A DNA stretch of 64,000 bases from Acidobacteriaceae bacterium KBS 146 (GCA_000688615.1 JHVA01000001.1:2232001-2296000), one strand, 5' to 3'. Positions 1 to 9,190 are shown, counted from the stretch's first letter. The notes: generated from the letters alone by a model not told the origin. Program-made: numbers and translations.

Positions 1-1486
1 CCCTGGTATAAAGCCCACGCCGGTGATCGGAGAGGTCTCCAAATCGCTCTTCGACAATCTGGCCCTTGAGAGAACCGTCCGCTGTCAGGTGCAGGGTTCC
101 TTTGCGGTGGACCGTATTGAACTCAGGGGCCAGGATCGGCAGCTTGATCACCTGGCTCTCCGGGCCTTCCATCAAAAGGCCGTAACTGCCCTGCAGCTCA
201 TGTTCCAGCTGGCCGAAAGAAGTCTTCTCCCAGGTAGGGTCGAAGATCAGATATCGCCGTCCGGTCTTCGCCGTCACAACACTGCGAAACTTCGGAGAAC
301 TGTAGCCCTTTGGAACTTCGATGGCCGTCACCATGTGATTTCCGACGATCGATGGCGCATCCGGATCGATGACACCCCGACGATCATCCACCATCAGCAG
401 AGCTGCGTGGACGTTGACAGTGGAGAGCATCGCCGACAGAAGCGTCGCCTTGTCTTTGCAGTCTCCATAGCGATTGCGATAGATATCGGCAGCGAAGTGT
501 GGCTGATAGCCGCCGATCCCCATCTCAATGGCGAAGTAGCGCACTTCCTTCTGAACAAACTCCGCAACCGCTTCCGTCTTGTCGAAAAAATCTGTCTTCC
601 CTGCTGTCAGTTCGCTCGCTTTTGCTGCAATCTCCGGTGTCGCCGCCAACCGGTCGTGTGACAGACGGTCATACCACTCCCCGATACTTTGCCAGCCATC
701 TACTGGGGCCGCGCCGGAGGTGTATCGGACCGTCATTCTCCCGGCAAGCGACGAAACCGCCGGGCGATAAAGGATCTGCTCCAGGTTGATCGCCGGCGTA
801 TCTTTGATCTCCCATCGCCACCGCCGGTTTTCCAGGTCGCTTCCCTGTACCGCAGCATGATGCGCCCAGACGGTCGCGTAGGTGTAGCCCGGCGGCAGTT
901 CGAGCGTAAAGATCTGTTCGGCCCTTGGAAGGCTTCCCTGAAAGAACCACGTCTTCTCTCCGATGTAGGGCAGCATCTTCTGCTCGTACTCATAGGCGAT
1001 CACTCCGCCGGGATCACGACCGGGAGGGTTCGCGGAGCGAATCCGATCATCCTGGTAGAGATTTCCCTGTCCTTGATAGCCGACCTCCACCATCTCCTTG
1101 TCGCTGACGGTGTACTCATGCCCATCTGGACCGATACTCCAGACATGCAAGGAGACCAGCTTCTGGTCCTTGTCGAAGGGGACCGCGACGATACCGTCAT
1201 CTCGTCCCTGCGGGCGCAAAATCTTGATCACCGAGCGCACATGCTCGACCGCGCTTCCATCAGCCGCTACGGTATAGGTCGTCTCCTCCAGCAGGACCGC
1301 TGCCTTTGTGTCAGGGGAATACGCCGGAAGAGGTCGTGCGGCGACCGTGCGAACCCAGTCAGGCACGTTGTCTTTCGCCACAGCGGGCACCGCGCACAGC
1401 ATGCACCCCAGCACCACAGACCGAACAAACAATCGCAGACAAAAAATACTTCCAATCATGCGGCCTTTACGCGCAGATCTGCTCAT
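1..1486 (-). CDS. DUF3857 / transglutaminase-like exported protein (C-terminus cut by window edge)
   Basis: An open frame runs leftward off the window, so the C-terminus is missing. The start at 1486 gives a basic N-terminus (MSRSARKGRMIG) before a hydrophobic signal peptide ending near AVPAVA; an ATG at 1459 is an alternative. The first part matches the DUF3857 pattern (a beta-rich domain found before transglutaminase domains). It is followed by a transglutaminase core with all three expected catalytic residues visible: Cys in RNRYGDCKDKATLL, His in VGNHMVTAIE and Asp in YLIFDPTW. The protein is probably periplasmic; its substrate is not known. It is divergent from the rhodanese gene at 1791. 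Confidence 0.88.
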   Translation of the reverse strand, partial: MSRSARKGRMIGSIFCLRLFVRSVVLGCMLCAVPAVAKDNVPDWVRTVAARPLPAYSPDTKAAVLLEETTYTVAADGSAVEHVRSVIKILRPQGRDDGIVAVPFDKDQKLVSLHVWSIGPDGHEYTVSDKEMVEVGYQGQGNLYQDDRIRSANPPGRDPGGVIAYEYEQKMLPYIGEKTWFFQGSLPRAEQIFTLELPPGYTYATVWAHHAAVQGSDLENRRWRWEIKDTPAINLEQILYRPAVSSLAGRMTVRYTSGAAPVDGWQSIGEWYDRLSHDRLAATPEIAAKASELTAGKTDFFDKTEAVAEFVQKEVRYFAIEMGIGGYQPHFAADIYRNRYGDCKDKATLLSAMLSTVNVHAALLMVDDRRGVIDPDAPSIVGNHMVTAIEVPKGYSSPKFRSVVTAKTGRRYLIFDPTWEKTSFGQLEHELQGSYGLLMEGPESQVIKLPILAPEFNTVHRKGTLHLTADGSLKGQIVEERFGDLSDHRRGLYTR

Positions 1487-1790
1487 ACGGGGAACAGGTC
1501 AACCGCTTGTCTTGCCTAAACCCTGAGTCTGCGTGTCGCTTTTATACGATGAGCATCGATGATGATTCAAGGGGAAAACGCTAAAAAGATGCAGTATTCG
1601 ACAGCAATTTTCAAAAGGGGATGATCTGAATATCCATTCATCCGAAGACGCAGTGTCGAATGGTTCTCAAGGTCCGCGACGAATTGGCCCCGATTCGATA
1701 CACTTGCCACCCAGAAGGCAGTTGAGATTCCGCCAGCGCCGCGCATTCCCAGGCGGAGTTGCAATCTTCCATTCCTGAAAGGCACGTGAT
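1487..1790. other. intergenic region between divergent genes
   Basis: About 300 bases without a convincing gene. The region must hold the promoters of the transglutaminase-like gene (leftward) and the rhodanese gene (rightward). A 98-codon leftward frame here runs into the rhodanese gene and has no family features. I see no repeat or clear hairpin. Confidence 0.5.
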
Positions 1791-2669
1791 ATGAAAAGCC
1801 TTCGTTATCTTCTGATTCTCCTCCTGTCTCCCGCACTGCTATTCGCTCAGAAAGCCGTTCCACTTCTGGTGAACGTCAGCTATCTGGAGACACACCAGAC
1901 TGACCCGGATGTCGTTCTTCTCGAGGTGAACTCGAAGAAGTCGTATGAGCAACAGCACATCCCCGGAGCACGTCTGATCACCATCGAGGACATCTCCACC
2001 CCGGTCAAGGCGGCGACCGGCCAACTGGGGCTGGAGCTGCTGCCCCCGGACGTTCTGCGCAGCAGGCTCGAAGCGGTCGGGATCTCCAACGCCAGCCACA
2101 TCATCGTCTATTCCGGCAAAGATGAGCCTTTTCAGCTCACAACTCGCGTGCTCTTCGTTCTCGAGTACATGGGTCTGGGCGACCGCACCTCCCTCCTGAA
2201 TGGAGGGTTTGCATCCTGGGTCAGGGAGGGAAAACCGGTCACCTCTAAAGTTTCGGCGGTCACACCGGGTAAGCTGACTCTCAGTCCGGAGAAAGACCTC
2301 GTCGCCGATGCGTCTCTCGTTCGTTCTATCGCAGAACGCCCGGCCTACAAGCTTGTCGATGCACGGACACCGAACTTCTTCAATGGCACCGAACCGTCAT
2401 TCAACAGCTCAGGACATATTCCCGGCGCAATCAACATACCGTTCAATCAGGTTACAGAAGACAACTCCGAGATCGATCTGGGACACCTGAACCAGCTCTT
2501 TAGCGAGGCCGGTATCAAGCCCGGAGACACAGTCGTCACCTACTGCCATCTCGGGGCGCAGGCTACGGCCACACTCTTTGCCGCTCGCCTCCTGGGACAT
2601 CCCGTCATGCTGTACGACGGATCCTTTCAGGACTGGGCAACGAACCATCGCGGCGATGTCGTGAAATAG
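1791..2669 (+). CDS. exported sulfurtransferase with two rhodanese domains
   Basis: 292 residues: a signal peptide (MKSLRYLLILLLSPALLFAQ) followed by two rhodanese domains. The first (about residues 25-140) has a serine in the loop VYSGKDEP where the catalytic Cys would lie, so it is probably a structural domain. The second (about 170-290) carries the active loop YCHLGAQATA with the persulfide-forming Cys. This arrangement is that of thiosulfate or 3-mercaptopyruvate sulfurtransferases, which move sulfane sulfur to an acceptor such as cyanide or a thiol. The signal peptide places this one outside the cytoplasm. It converges on hscB with a 22-base gap. The physiological acceptor cannot be told from the sequence. 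Confidence 0.9.
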   Translation: MKSLRYLLILLLSPALLFAQKAVPLLVNVSYLETHQTDPDVVLLEVNSKKSYEQQHIPGARLITIEDISTPVKAATGQLGLELLPPDVLRSRLEAVGISNASHIIVYSGKDEPFQLTTRVLFVLEYMGLGDRTSLLNGGFASWVREGKPVTSKVSAVTPGKLTLSPEKDLVADASLVRSIAERPAYKLVDARTPNFFNGTEPSFNSSGHIPGAINIPFNQVTEDNSEIDLGHLNQLFSEAGIKPGDTVVTYCHLGAQATATLFAARLLGHPVMLYDGSFQDWATNHRGDVVK

Positions 2670-2691
2670 GGCGGCGGGCTGAAGCATCCAG

Positions 2692-3300
2692 CTATTCCAG
2701 CGCCTCATTCACGTCCCGTGCCAGATTTCGCAGATAGCTTCGTTTGTTCAGCAGGGCGACCATGGCATCTCGGGATGCCGCTTTTGCGCTCTCGTCGTTT
2801 GTCTCCATGGCCGCATCCCACCGTTCCCACAATCCTTCAAGCTCGGCCTGCGTCTCCACCATTCTCGCGTCAAAGGCATCCTTAGCAGTCATCAGGTCGC
2901 GTCGCAGTTCAGGCTCGTCTTCTCCCATCTGCTTGGCCATCCTCATCTCCTGGAGCTGCATGTTCAGCTCGAAGACCTCTTCCAGCAGCTCTGGCGGAAC
3001 AATCTGTTTCTTCAATCTCCCGCTCTGCCGGGCTGCATCGGTCGCGGCCTTCGACTGCTCTTCGAGCTCAACCCCGTGGAGCTTCAACAGGTACTGCGTT
3101 CGCAGAATCGGATCTTTCAGCGTGCGGTAAGCGTCATTCAACAGAGATGACTGGCGCAACGCCTCCTCCTGCTCTTGAGCTGGACGCGAGGCGAACCGGT
3201 CCGGATGAAGTTTGCGGCTGAGAGTATAGAACTGCTTTTCGAGGGCTGCCGTATCGATCGTGAGCTTCTCAGGAAGGCCGAATACTTCGAAATAATTCAT
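2692..3300 (-). CDS. hscB: Fe-S cluster assembly co-chaperone HscB (J-domain protein)
   Basis: 202 residues starting MNYFEVFGLP. The N-terminal J domain carries the HPD motif at residues 32-34, which stimulates the ATPase of an HscA/DnaK partner. The C-terminal half (about 90-202) is the helical domain that binds the IscU scaffold. The ATG at 3300 overlaps the miaA stop as ATGA, so translation is probably coupled; a longer frame reading upstream lies entirely over miaA and is not the real start. No iscU, hscA or fdx gene lies in the window, so this is an orphan copy at the end of the TonB/miaA operon. Confidence 0.93.
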   Translation of the reverse strand: MNYFEVFGLPEKLTIDTAALEKQFYTLSRKLHPDRFASRPAQEQEEALRQSSLLNDAYRTLKDPILRTQYLLKLHGVELEEQSKAATDAARQSGRLKKQIVPPELLEEVFELNMQLQEMRMAKQMGEDEPELRRDLMTAKDAFDARMVETQAELEGLWERWDAAMETNDESAKAASRDAMVALLNKRSYLRNLARDVNEALE

Positions 3301-4298
3301 GCATTGATTGTAGAAGCCCGCTGCTCGAGATCGAGAAAGGCCTCGACCAGCGCAGAGGCCCGATCGATCACCCCCTGCTCGCTCCCCAGGCCGGCAAGCC
3401 AGTGCATCTCTCCATCCCGCCGGAACCACGTCAACTGGCGCTTCGCGTAGTTGCGATGTCCCTGCTGAGCCTGCAGCACCGCCTCTTCGCGGCTCATCTC
3501 TTTTGCAAGCACCGCGGCCGCCTGTGCATATCCCAGAGATCCGAGGGCCCTGCATTCGCGGCCATAGCGTTCCATCAATCGCGAGGTCTCCTCGATCAGT
3601 CCCCGCTCGAACATCGCCGCAGCGCGATGGTTGATGCGTTCGTACAACTGCGCCCGTGGAGGATTCAGGCCGATCCGCAGAATACGATAGCCCGTCAGTT
3701 GATCTCTTCCCTGCCTCCATTGTTCTGTCATCGGCGTCCGGCCGTCCTGTCCGGAGATCAGCGACACCTCGATCGCGCGAATCACCTTCGGAACATCGTT
3801 GGGATGAATCGACTTTGCGGCTGCCGTATCGAGCCGCGCAAGAATCCGGTGCAGATGAGCAGGGCCCCGTTCCGGACCAAGCCTTTCTGCGCGGCACCGC
3901 AGACGCTCCCGAAGCTCAGGTCTCGCTTCAGGAGCAGGAAAAAGGCCATCAATCAGTGCTCGCAGATAAAGACCGGTTCCCCCCGCAACAATGGGCACTG
4001 CCTTTCGCGACGAGATTCCCTGTAGGGCTTCACGGGCAAGCCGGCTGTACTCCCCGGCGGTCACCTGTTCATCCGGCCAGGCCACGTCGATCATGTGATG
4101 AGGAACCAGGGCTCGCTCTTCCAGAGTCGGCTTGGCCGTTCCGATCTCCATCTCCCGGTAGACCGCGACAGAGTCGCAGGAGACAATCTCTCCTCCAAAG
4201 CGCTGCGCCAGCCGGATTGCTAAGGAGGTCTTTCCGCTTGCAGTCGGTCCGGCCAGCACAATCATCGGCCTATCGGAGTTCACCACAGTCTCCACCAT
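3297..4298 (-). CDS. miaA: tRNA dimethylallyltransferase MiaA
   Basis: 333 residues from the ATG at 4298. The P-loop GPTASGKT lies at residues 17-24, followed by the conserved SCDSVAVYREMEIGTAKPT and GGTGLYLRAL motifs. MiaA transfers the dimethylallyl group to N6 of A37 in tRNAs reading UNN codons. An upstream ATG at 4346 would add 16 residues (MLQSSSCRCRSRLSIG) that lie over the preceding small gene, so I chose 4298. The stop overlaps hscB by four bases, and the start lies inside the 3' end of the 49-codon gene upstream, which fits one operon. Confidence 0.95.
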   Translation of the reverse strand: MVETVVNSDRPMIVLAGPTASGKTSLAIRLAQRFGGEIVSCDSVAVYREMEIGTAKPTLEERALVPHHMIDVAWPDEQVTAGEYSRLAREALQGISSRKAVPIVAGGTGLYLRALIDGLFPAPEARPELRERLRCRAERLGPERGPAHLHRILARLDTAAAKSIHPNDVPKVIRAIEVSLISGQDGRTPMTEQWRQGRDQLTGYRILRIGLNPPRAQLYERINHRAAAMFERGLIEETSRLMERYGRECRALGSLGYAQAAAVLAKEMSREEAVLQAQQGHRNYAKRQLTWFRRDGEMHWLAGLGSEQGVIDRASALVEAFLDLEQRASTINA

Positions 4299-4429
4299 CC
4301 CGATGGAAAGACGCGATCTACACCTGCACGAAGAAGACTGAAGCACAGAACCGCAAAGACCAGAACCATCAGTCCACGAACCTGTTGCCGGCGCTCCCGG
4401 CGAAGACGTTCCAGCAAAGAAAGGGGCAT
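4280..4429 (-). CDS. 49-residue single-span membrane peptide between tonB-like gene and miaA
   Basis: A short frame starting nine bases after the stop of the TonB-like gene and overlapping the miaA start by 19 bases. The peptide begins MPLSLLERLRRERRQQ, a strongly basic N-terminus. A hydrophobic stretch follows (about residues 19-35, MVLVFAVLCFSLL) and then a short tail ending GWWRLW. By the positive-inside rule the N-terminus should be cytoplasmic. A GGAG lies about 13 bases upstream of the ATG. I do not recognise a family. It may assist the neighbouring TonB-like protein or simply couple translation through the operon. Short length keeps the confidence moderate. Confidence 0.6.
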   Translation of the reverse strand: MPLSLLERLRRERRQQVRGLMVLVFAVLCFSLLRAGVDRVFPSGWWRLW

Positions 4430-4438
4430 CGTAGAGAG

Positions 4439-5500
4439 CTACTCCGTCCTCTTGTTGACGAGGTAGTGAATCCGAAGCTCGAGATTAGGCCCGTGAAACT
4501 CCTTCGGCAGCGGAGGGAACTGTCCGACACCGGTGATCGAACCCCAGGCGGCACGGTCAAGCGCCTGATCCTGCGTCGAGCCATCCAGATGCATTCCCCC
4601 AATCCGCCCATCCGGAAGGATGGAAAACCGGATTAGCGTCTCGCCCGATTTATTCAGGGGAGGTCGTGCCTCTTCAGGAATCAGCGGAAGCCACGTGTTG
4701 TAGATCTGTCGCAGGATTCTCCGGAGATAGGGGTTGAAGTCTACGCCCATCGTATCCGAGAGAATATCGACTCCGGTATTCAAGCCCTGGTGCTCCACCG
4801 GAATATTCGCGCCGTAGTCGCCACCCTGCCCGCGGTTCTGTGCCGCCTGCTGCGCCGCCTGCCGGATGGCGTCCCCTGCCGACAAGCTCTGGCTCCCGAA
4901 ATTTGGCCGCGTAGGAGCCGGCTTCGGCGCCTCGATCGTCGCCTGTTGCGGAGGATGTTGCGGCAAGGGCTGCGGAGCCGGTGGTTGCGGCTGTTGCTGT
5001 ACCTGCTGCTGCGGCTGCTGGACGGGTGCCGGGGGGGTCGGCGTTGGTGCAGGAGCAGTCACACCGGGAGCACCGGCTTTTCGCATCGCCTGCAGCTGCT
5101 CCAGCGTCTTGCGGTCCAGTGTGGGCCGCTTCGTCTGCTGCACCCGATCCTTATCGCTGATTACGTCCGATGGCTTCTTCGGAAGCTGTTTCCCGATATC
5201 CTTCGGCATGTCCAGATAGGTCAGCTGCTTGTCACGATCCCGAAGAACGTCCGCCGGATTGATCAGACGCGGTTGATGGAAGATGACCTGTGGCCCATAG
5301 AGCACGAACCACCCGATCGCCAGCCAGATGATGATCGAGATGTAAACGGATTCCCGAAACCTCGCACGCGCACGCTCATCGTCGAGAGCATCGAGCAGAT
5401 GAATCAGCTCATGCTCTTCGAGATCGCCGTAACGATTCGTCCTGACCCTGGTCGGGGGCGGCTGCGGCGCGGAACTGGGTGGGGTCTCGAGAGAGGGCAT
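4439..5500 (-). CDS. TonB-family energy transducer with Pro/Gln-rich linker
   Basis: 353 residues. An N-terminal cytoplasmic part of about 50 residues precedes one membrane span (IIIWLAIGWFVLYGP). A charged region follows, then a long Pro/Gln-rich spacer (about residues 145-205, APTPTPPAPVQQPQQQ), then a C-terminal TonB/TolA-like domain (about 245-350, with YLRRILRQIYNTWLP and LIRFSILPDGRIGGM). TonB proteins span the periplasm and pass energy from ExbB-ExbD to outer-membrane receptors. No exbB/exbD is in the window, but two TonB-dependent receptors are. The cytoplasmic extension is longer than in classical TonB. It leads the operon with the small membrane peptide, miaA and hscB. Confidence 0.85.
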   Translation of the reverse strand: MPSLETPPSSAPQPPPTRVRTNRYGDLEEHELIHLLDALDDERARARFRESVYISIIIWLAIGWFVLYGPQVIFHQPRLINPADVLRDRDKQLTYLDMPKDIGKQLPKKPSDVISDKDRVQQTKRPTLDRKTLEQLQAMRKAGAPGVTAPAPTPTPPAPVQQPQQQVQQQPQPPAPQPLPQHPPQQATIEAPKPAPTRPNFGSQSLSAGDAIRQAAQQAAQNRGQGGDYGANIPVEHQGLNTGVDILSDTMGVDFNPYLRRILRQIYNTWLPLIPEEARPPLNKSGETLIRFSILPDGRIGGMHLDGSTQDQALDRAAWGSITGVGQFPPLPKEFHGPNLELRIHYLVNKRTE

Positions 5501-5669
5501 CGGATATTCTGGTCAGACGGCTGAGACGCACTAAAGTTGCTGTTACAAAAGAGATGCTTTAACCGCCGCGAGCAGGGGGCCACTTCTCCCCTCCCTTTAT
5601 TTTCTCACCATTTCCAAAGGCGAGGCGATCCTCCTGCAGCAAAGCCACTAAAGGTCGTAGACTGAGCAG

Positions 5670-6197
5670 ATGAGCCCAGGATTTACCCCCGAGACGCGTG
5701 CCCTGATCCTGACCGTCAGCGACAGCTCCTTTCAGGGATCCCGGGAGGACCTCTCTGGCCCTCTCGTAGCAGATCTGCTCCAGCAGGCTGGGCTCACAGC
5801 CATCGCCCGCCAGGTTGTGCCCGATGAACTGGAAACGATCGCGACTGCTCTGCGCCGCGGTGCAGAAGCCGCAGATCTCGTCCTTACCACTGGAGGCACA
5901 GGACTTGCCCCGCGCGATGTCACGCCCGAAGCCACCCGGATGGTCTGCGAGCGCATCGTTGACGGACTGGCCGAACGGATGCGCTCCGCGGGAGCGTTCC
6001 AGACTCCCCTCGCCGCACTCAGCCGCTCCATCTGCGGAACCGTCGGGACAACCCTCATCCTCAATCTGCCCGGCAGCCCGCGTGGTGCTGAGAGCTCGCT
6101 TCAAGCCGTACTGCCTCTATTGCCGCATGCCCTCGATCTTCTTCAGGGAAAGACCAGTCACGACTCCCGGGAAGCCTCTCGGCAAAAGGTAAAATAG
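5670..6197 (+). CDS. MogA/MoaB-family molybdenum cofactor biosynthesis protein
   Basis: 175 residues of the molybdopterin-binding fold. The signature motifs are [17 protein letters not shown] in the middle and [14 protein letters not shown] near the C-terminus. Family members bind molybdopterin and catalyse its adenylylation (MogA) or play a related part (MoaB). Sequence alone does not decide between the two, so no symbol is given. The gene is followed after nine bases by a DedA-like membrane protein gene, and both are closed by a shared terminator near 6.9 kb. A MoaD-like gene near 61.3 kb is probably not part of the same pathway. Confidence 0.9.
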   Translation: MSPGFTPETRALILTVSDSSFQGSREDLSGPLVADLLQQAGLTAIARQVVPDELETIATALRRGAEAADLVLTTGGTGLAPRDVTPEATRMVCERIVDGLAERMRSAGAFQTPLAALSRSICGTVGTTLILNLPGSPRGAESSLQAVLPLLPHALDLLQGKTSHDSREASRQKVK

Positions 6198-6206
6198 AGC
6201 GATCCC

Positions 6207-6878
6207 GTGAAGATTTCCCCTATTACTGCTTTCATCCATAAATGGAATGCCGTCATGCTGGCGGCCCTCAAGCCCTTTGGTGCCTGGGGCATCGGTGGTC
6301 TTGCCCTCATCGACTCGGCTGCCATCCCTGTCCCCATCGACGCCATGGTCATCGACTATGTCATCCACGACCATGCCCGATTCGTCCTCTACTGCTTCAT
6401 GGCGGCCCTCGGCTCTGCCGTAGGAAGCCTGCTTCCCTTCTATCTCGGGCGGGCGGGCGGAGAACTTTTTCTGCTCAAACGCATCAACCGTAAGCGGTAC
6501 GAGCAACTGCGCGACCGCTTTGAGCGTCAGGAGTTCCTTGCCATCATGGTCCCAGCCATGATGCCTCCTCCCATGCCCGTCAAGCTATTCGAATTTGCCG
6601 CTGGTGTCTTCGAGATGCGCACCATCTCGTTCTTCGGCGCCATTCTGCTGGGCAAATTTATCCGCTTCATGATTTGGGCTATCATCACCCTCCTCTACGG
6701 GCCCACTATCGTCACAACCGTTGCTGCCGCCCTGCGGAATCACCTGAACTATGTCCTCGCCTTTGCCACTGCGCTCATCCTCCTTATCGGAATCTGGGTT
6801 GCGCGAAAGGTCTTCGACCGGCGCAAGGGCGAGACTCTCCCCGTGGAAGATATCAGCGCCGACGACATCCCCGAATAA
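6207..6878 (+). CDS. DedA/VTT-domain (YqaA-like) membrane protein
   Basis: 223 residues, largely hydrophobic with about four to five membrane segments. The middle carries the DedA/VTT-type pattern: a loop with the acidic residue (LIDSAAIPVPID), a glycine-rich reentrant segment (ALGSAVGSLLPFYLGRAGG) and PAMMPPPMPVKLFEFAAGV. Members of this family are proposed flippases of polyprenyl phosphate or phosphatidylethanolamine in the inner membrane. The start lies nine bases after the MogA/MoaB stop, so the two are probably cotranscribed. Specific substrate unknown. Confidence 0.85.
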   Translation: MKISPITAFIHKWNAVMLAALKPFGAWGIGGLALIDSAAIPVPIDAMVIDYVIHDHARFVLYCFMAALGSAVGSLLPFYLGRAGGELFLLKRINRKRYEQLRDRFERQEFLAIMVPAMMPPPMPVKLFEFAAGVFEMRTISFFGAILLGKFIRFMIWAIITLLYGPTIVTTVAAALRNHLNYVLAFATALILLIGIWVARKVFDRRKGETLPVEDISADDIPE

Positions 6879-6898
6879 GCTTTAGCAGCCACAAAAAC

Positions 6899-6929
6899 AA
6901 AAAAGGCTGCGAGCTCTCGCAGCCTTTTT
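6899..6929. terminator. bidirectional intrinsic terminator
   Basis: A run of A, then a nine-base-pair stem GGCTGCGAG/CTCGCAGCC with a two-base loop, then five T. It lies between convergent genes ending at 6878 and 6950, and the symmetric A and T tracts let it work in both directions. Confidence 0.9.
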
Positions 6930-6949
6930 CTATTCAGTAGAAGAGCGCT

Positions 6950-7501
6950 TCAGGCGGGACGCTGGCCCTCAAAACCCTCACGCAGATTCGCGGCGATATC
7001 GCGCGCCAGTGCAGGAAGCCCAAAGAACGCACCCGCCGTGATCGCCGTCGACATCAGGTCATTGGCATAAAACGGAATCGCGGCCACGTAGCAAGCCAGA
7101 AGTCCGGCAGCGGTGTGGGGATACATATTGCTTCCCGCCCAGACCACCAGATCGCTCAGGATGAAGAAGGATGTAGACGTCGCCAGAACCGCACCCGCGA
7201 CGCGCAGAAAAGACTGCTTGCGGCCCAGCACCTGGTGCGCAAAGAGACAGACGGCGGCGTACCAGAACCAGGTGACGAGATAGTCGCTGACGTGGAAGGC
7301 ATAGTTATAGACGAAAAGCGTCAGATAGACGTCTGTCGCCATCAACGCGAGAACTGCAGGGATGGCTTGCCACCGGTTGCGGCGCGCACCGTAGTAAAGC
7401 AGTCCCCCACCCACCGCGGTAAAGCCCACGCTCGTGGTCTGAAAAGCATGCGGCAGGATACGGCTTAGAACAGCGACGAGGATTGCGAAATAGGCGGCCA
7501 T
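6950..7501 (-). CDS. DUF6580-type small integral membrane protein
   Basis: 183 residues with about five to six membrane segments (for example AAYFAILVAVLSRILP and LVTWFWYAAVCLFAHQVLG). The pattern resembles the DUF6580 family, a group related to substrate-binding (S) components of ECF-type vitamin transporters; this assignment is from memory of the family and moderately sure. An AGGT lies just before the ATG at 7501. The gene stands alone between the terminator at 6.9 kb and the hydrolase gene. No ligand can be named. Confidence 0.75.
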   Translation of the reverse strand: MAAYFAILVAVLSRILPHAFQTTSVGFTAVGGGLLYYGARRNRWQAIPAVLALMATDVYLTLFVYNYAFHVSDYLVTWFWYAAVCLFAHQVLGRKQSFLRVAGAVLATSTSFFILSDLVVWAGSNMYPHTAAGLLACYVAAIPFYANDLMSTAITAGAFFGLPALARDIAANLREGFEGQRPA

Positions 7502-7575
7502 AAGAACCTCAGTCTTTCGATTTTAGCCGAATTGCAGATCTCGGAACGTAGAAATACCAACGACGAACGATTCAG

Positions 7576-8634
7576 CTATCGCTGAATATGTCCGTCCATC
7601 TCCATGCTGTCCACTCGTCGATCGTCGTTGACGATCACCTGGCCGGATAACGGCGTCCCCTCTCGCCCGAAGATCGGGCTGCCATACACAAATCGAAGGT
7701 CGCGAAACGTAACCGTCGTAAAGCCATCAGGATCAGTCCCAATGTCCTTGACGATCGGGAACTGCGCCCAGTCCAGATAGATGTGACCCAGCCAGCTGCG
7801 CTTTGCTGCCAGCGCCGCAAGCGTACTGGGCGGTTTATAGAAGACGTCCGCCTGCGCGCTTGAGCTGACATCTCCGCTCAACGTATTCACCCGCGCCACC
7901 TGGTAGACCAGAGGCGTCTCCATGACCGTCTGCCATTGAAAAGGATTCACGGGAAAGGGATCCGCCGTGATCCGCACAATCTGTTCCTGCCTCAAGCCGG
8001 CATCGCGCATCAGCTCGATTGCCTTCTGCCGCTCGACGAAGCGCCATCCCCATAGCCCCACAGTCGCCATCAGCGCCACAATCGCCCAGCCGCGTCCCCG
8101 GTATCGGGTACGTTTAGCTCCCACCTCGCTGCCCACCAGCCCAAACAAGGCAGGAGCCATCAGCGCAACCAGCAGCAGGACAAAGATCACCGGCTCGAAG
8201 ATAAAGACGATCGAGCCGGAATACCATCGCGGATTAAAGGGAAAGAAAGGCCGGACGCCATAATTGTTCGTCCAGTCCAGCAAGATATGCGACAGCAGAG
8301 CAATCGCCGAAAACCAGTAAATCCGCATCCAGTGGAGCGGTGCAGTCGGTTGCTTTCGAGCCACCATCTCTTGCCTGCGTCGGCCCGCCAGCAGACGGTG
8401 CCCAATCCATATCACGCCGGTGACGATGGCTGCCTCGAGCGGTATCCCTACAAAAGCATGTGTCCAGCCGCGATGATGTTCCAACCCGGCCACAGGCCCT
8501 TTGAAGGCCCACAACACATCCAGATCAGGAGCCTCGGCCGCCAGCGTCATGGCCAGGGTCGCATACGCGGCCTTTCGGTTAAACCCGACGCGTGACAGAA
8601 CTGCGCCGGTCATCAAGTGCGTGACTGGATCCAT
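7576..8634 (-). CDS. membrane-bound metal-dependent hydrolase (YdjM/LexA-binding type)
   Basis: 352 residues from ATG 8634 (MDPVTHLMTGAVLSRVGF), the usual opening of this family; an ATG five codons upstream is possible. Metal-ligand-like residues occur in EAPDLDVLW, EHHRGWTHAF and SHILLDWTNNYG. These are followed by four or so membrane spans and a C-terminal soluble part of about 150 residues. YdjM-type proteins are inner-membrane proteins with a predicted metal-dependent hydrolase centre and no established substrate. It lies 75 bases downstream of nothing obvious and 43 bases from the DUF1772 gene on the same strand, so the two could share a transcript. Confidence 0.85.
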   Translation of the reverse strand: MDPVTHLMTGAVLSRVGFNRKAAYATLAMTLAAEAPDLDVLWAFKGPVAGLEHHRGWTHAFVGIPLEAAIVTGVIWIGHRLLAGRRRQEMVARKQPTAPLHWMRIYWFSAIALLSHILLDWTNNYGVRPFFPFNPRWYSGSIVFIFEPVIFVLLLVALMAPALFGLVGSEVGAKRTRYRGRGWAIVALMATVGLWGWRFVERQKAIELMRDAGLRQEQIVRITADPFPVNPFQWQTVMETPLVYQVARVNTLSGDVSSSAQADVFYKPPSTLAALAAKRSWLGHIYLDWAQFPIVKDIGTDPDGFTTVTFRDLRFVYGSPIFGREGTPLSGQVIVNDDRRVDSMEMDGHIQR

Positions 8635-8676
8635 GCCCGCATCCAGCATACCCTGCGGGCAGACGGGACCGGTTCG

Positions 8677-9120
8677 CTACAAAAGAACATGTGTCACCAA
8701 TACCAACGCAAGCAACAGCAGAACAATCCGCAACCGATGCAGCCGCTCCCATCGACGATGCTCAGGCAGCCACTGCTCCAGCGACACCCCTGCACCGAGC
8801 TTGGCGACGCGGTTGTTGATCGGCACCAGCACCGTAACGCTAAAAACAATGATCGACACCCATAAGATCGTGGCCCACAACAAATACAAGAACCCACCTT
8901 GACCACGATGGGAAAACGTCTCCACTAAAAAGAGCAACAGACAGACGCCATACCAGAACGGCATGACACGGCCCAGATTCCTTGCAAACAGGCTCAGAGC
9001 CTGCCGCTGCGACTCCGCATTGAGCTGCCGCATCACCGGGTTGATAAACAGCGACACCGTAAGTTCGTTCCCCACCATCAGGCCGGCGACGACAAGCGTA
9101 AGAATATCGATAATATGCAC
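8677..9120 (-). CDS. DUF1772 (anthrone-oxygenase-like) membrane protein
   Basis: 147 residues with four membrane segments and the pattern of DUF1772 proteins: NELTVSLFINPVM near the N-terminus and VLVPINNRVAKL in the third segment. Some eukaryotic relatives are anthrone oxygenases; bacterial members have no proven role. It is divergent from an HxlR regulator at 9234, with a palindrome in between, which suggests that the regulator controls it. Confidence 0.82.
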   Translation of the reverse strand: MHIIDILTLVVAGLMVGNELTVSLFINPVMRQLNAESQRQALSLFARNLGRVMPFWYGVCLLLFLVETFSHRGQGGFLYLLWATILWVSIIVFSVTVLVPINNRVAKLGAGVSLEQWLPEHRRWERLHRLRIVLLLLALVLVTHVLL

Positions 9121-9190
9121 AGGCTCCAGGCTCCCTCTCTGATCTCCTCTTCAGAGTTCCCGGTGCCTTCGAGCGATTCGCGAAGAACGG

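Noticed and set aside
3656..4636. 326-codon plus-strand frame
   Set aside because: Antisense to miaA and the TonB-like gene, with Arg/Ser/Pro-rich composition.
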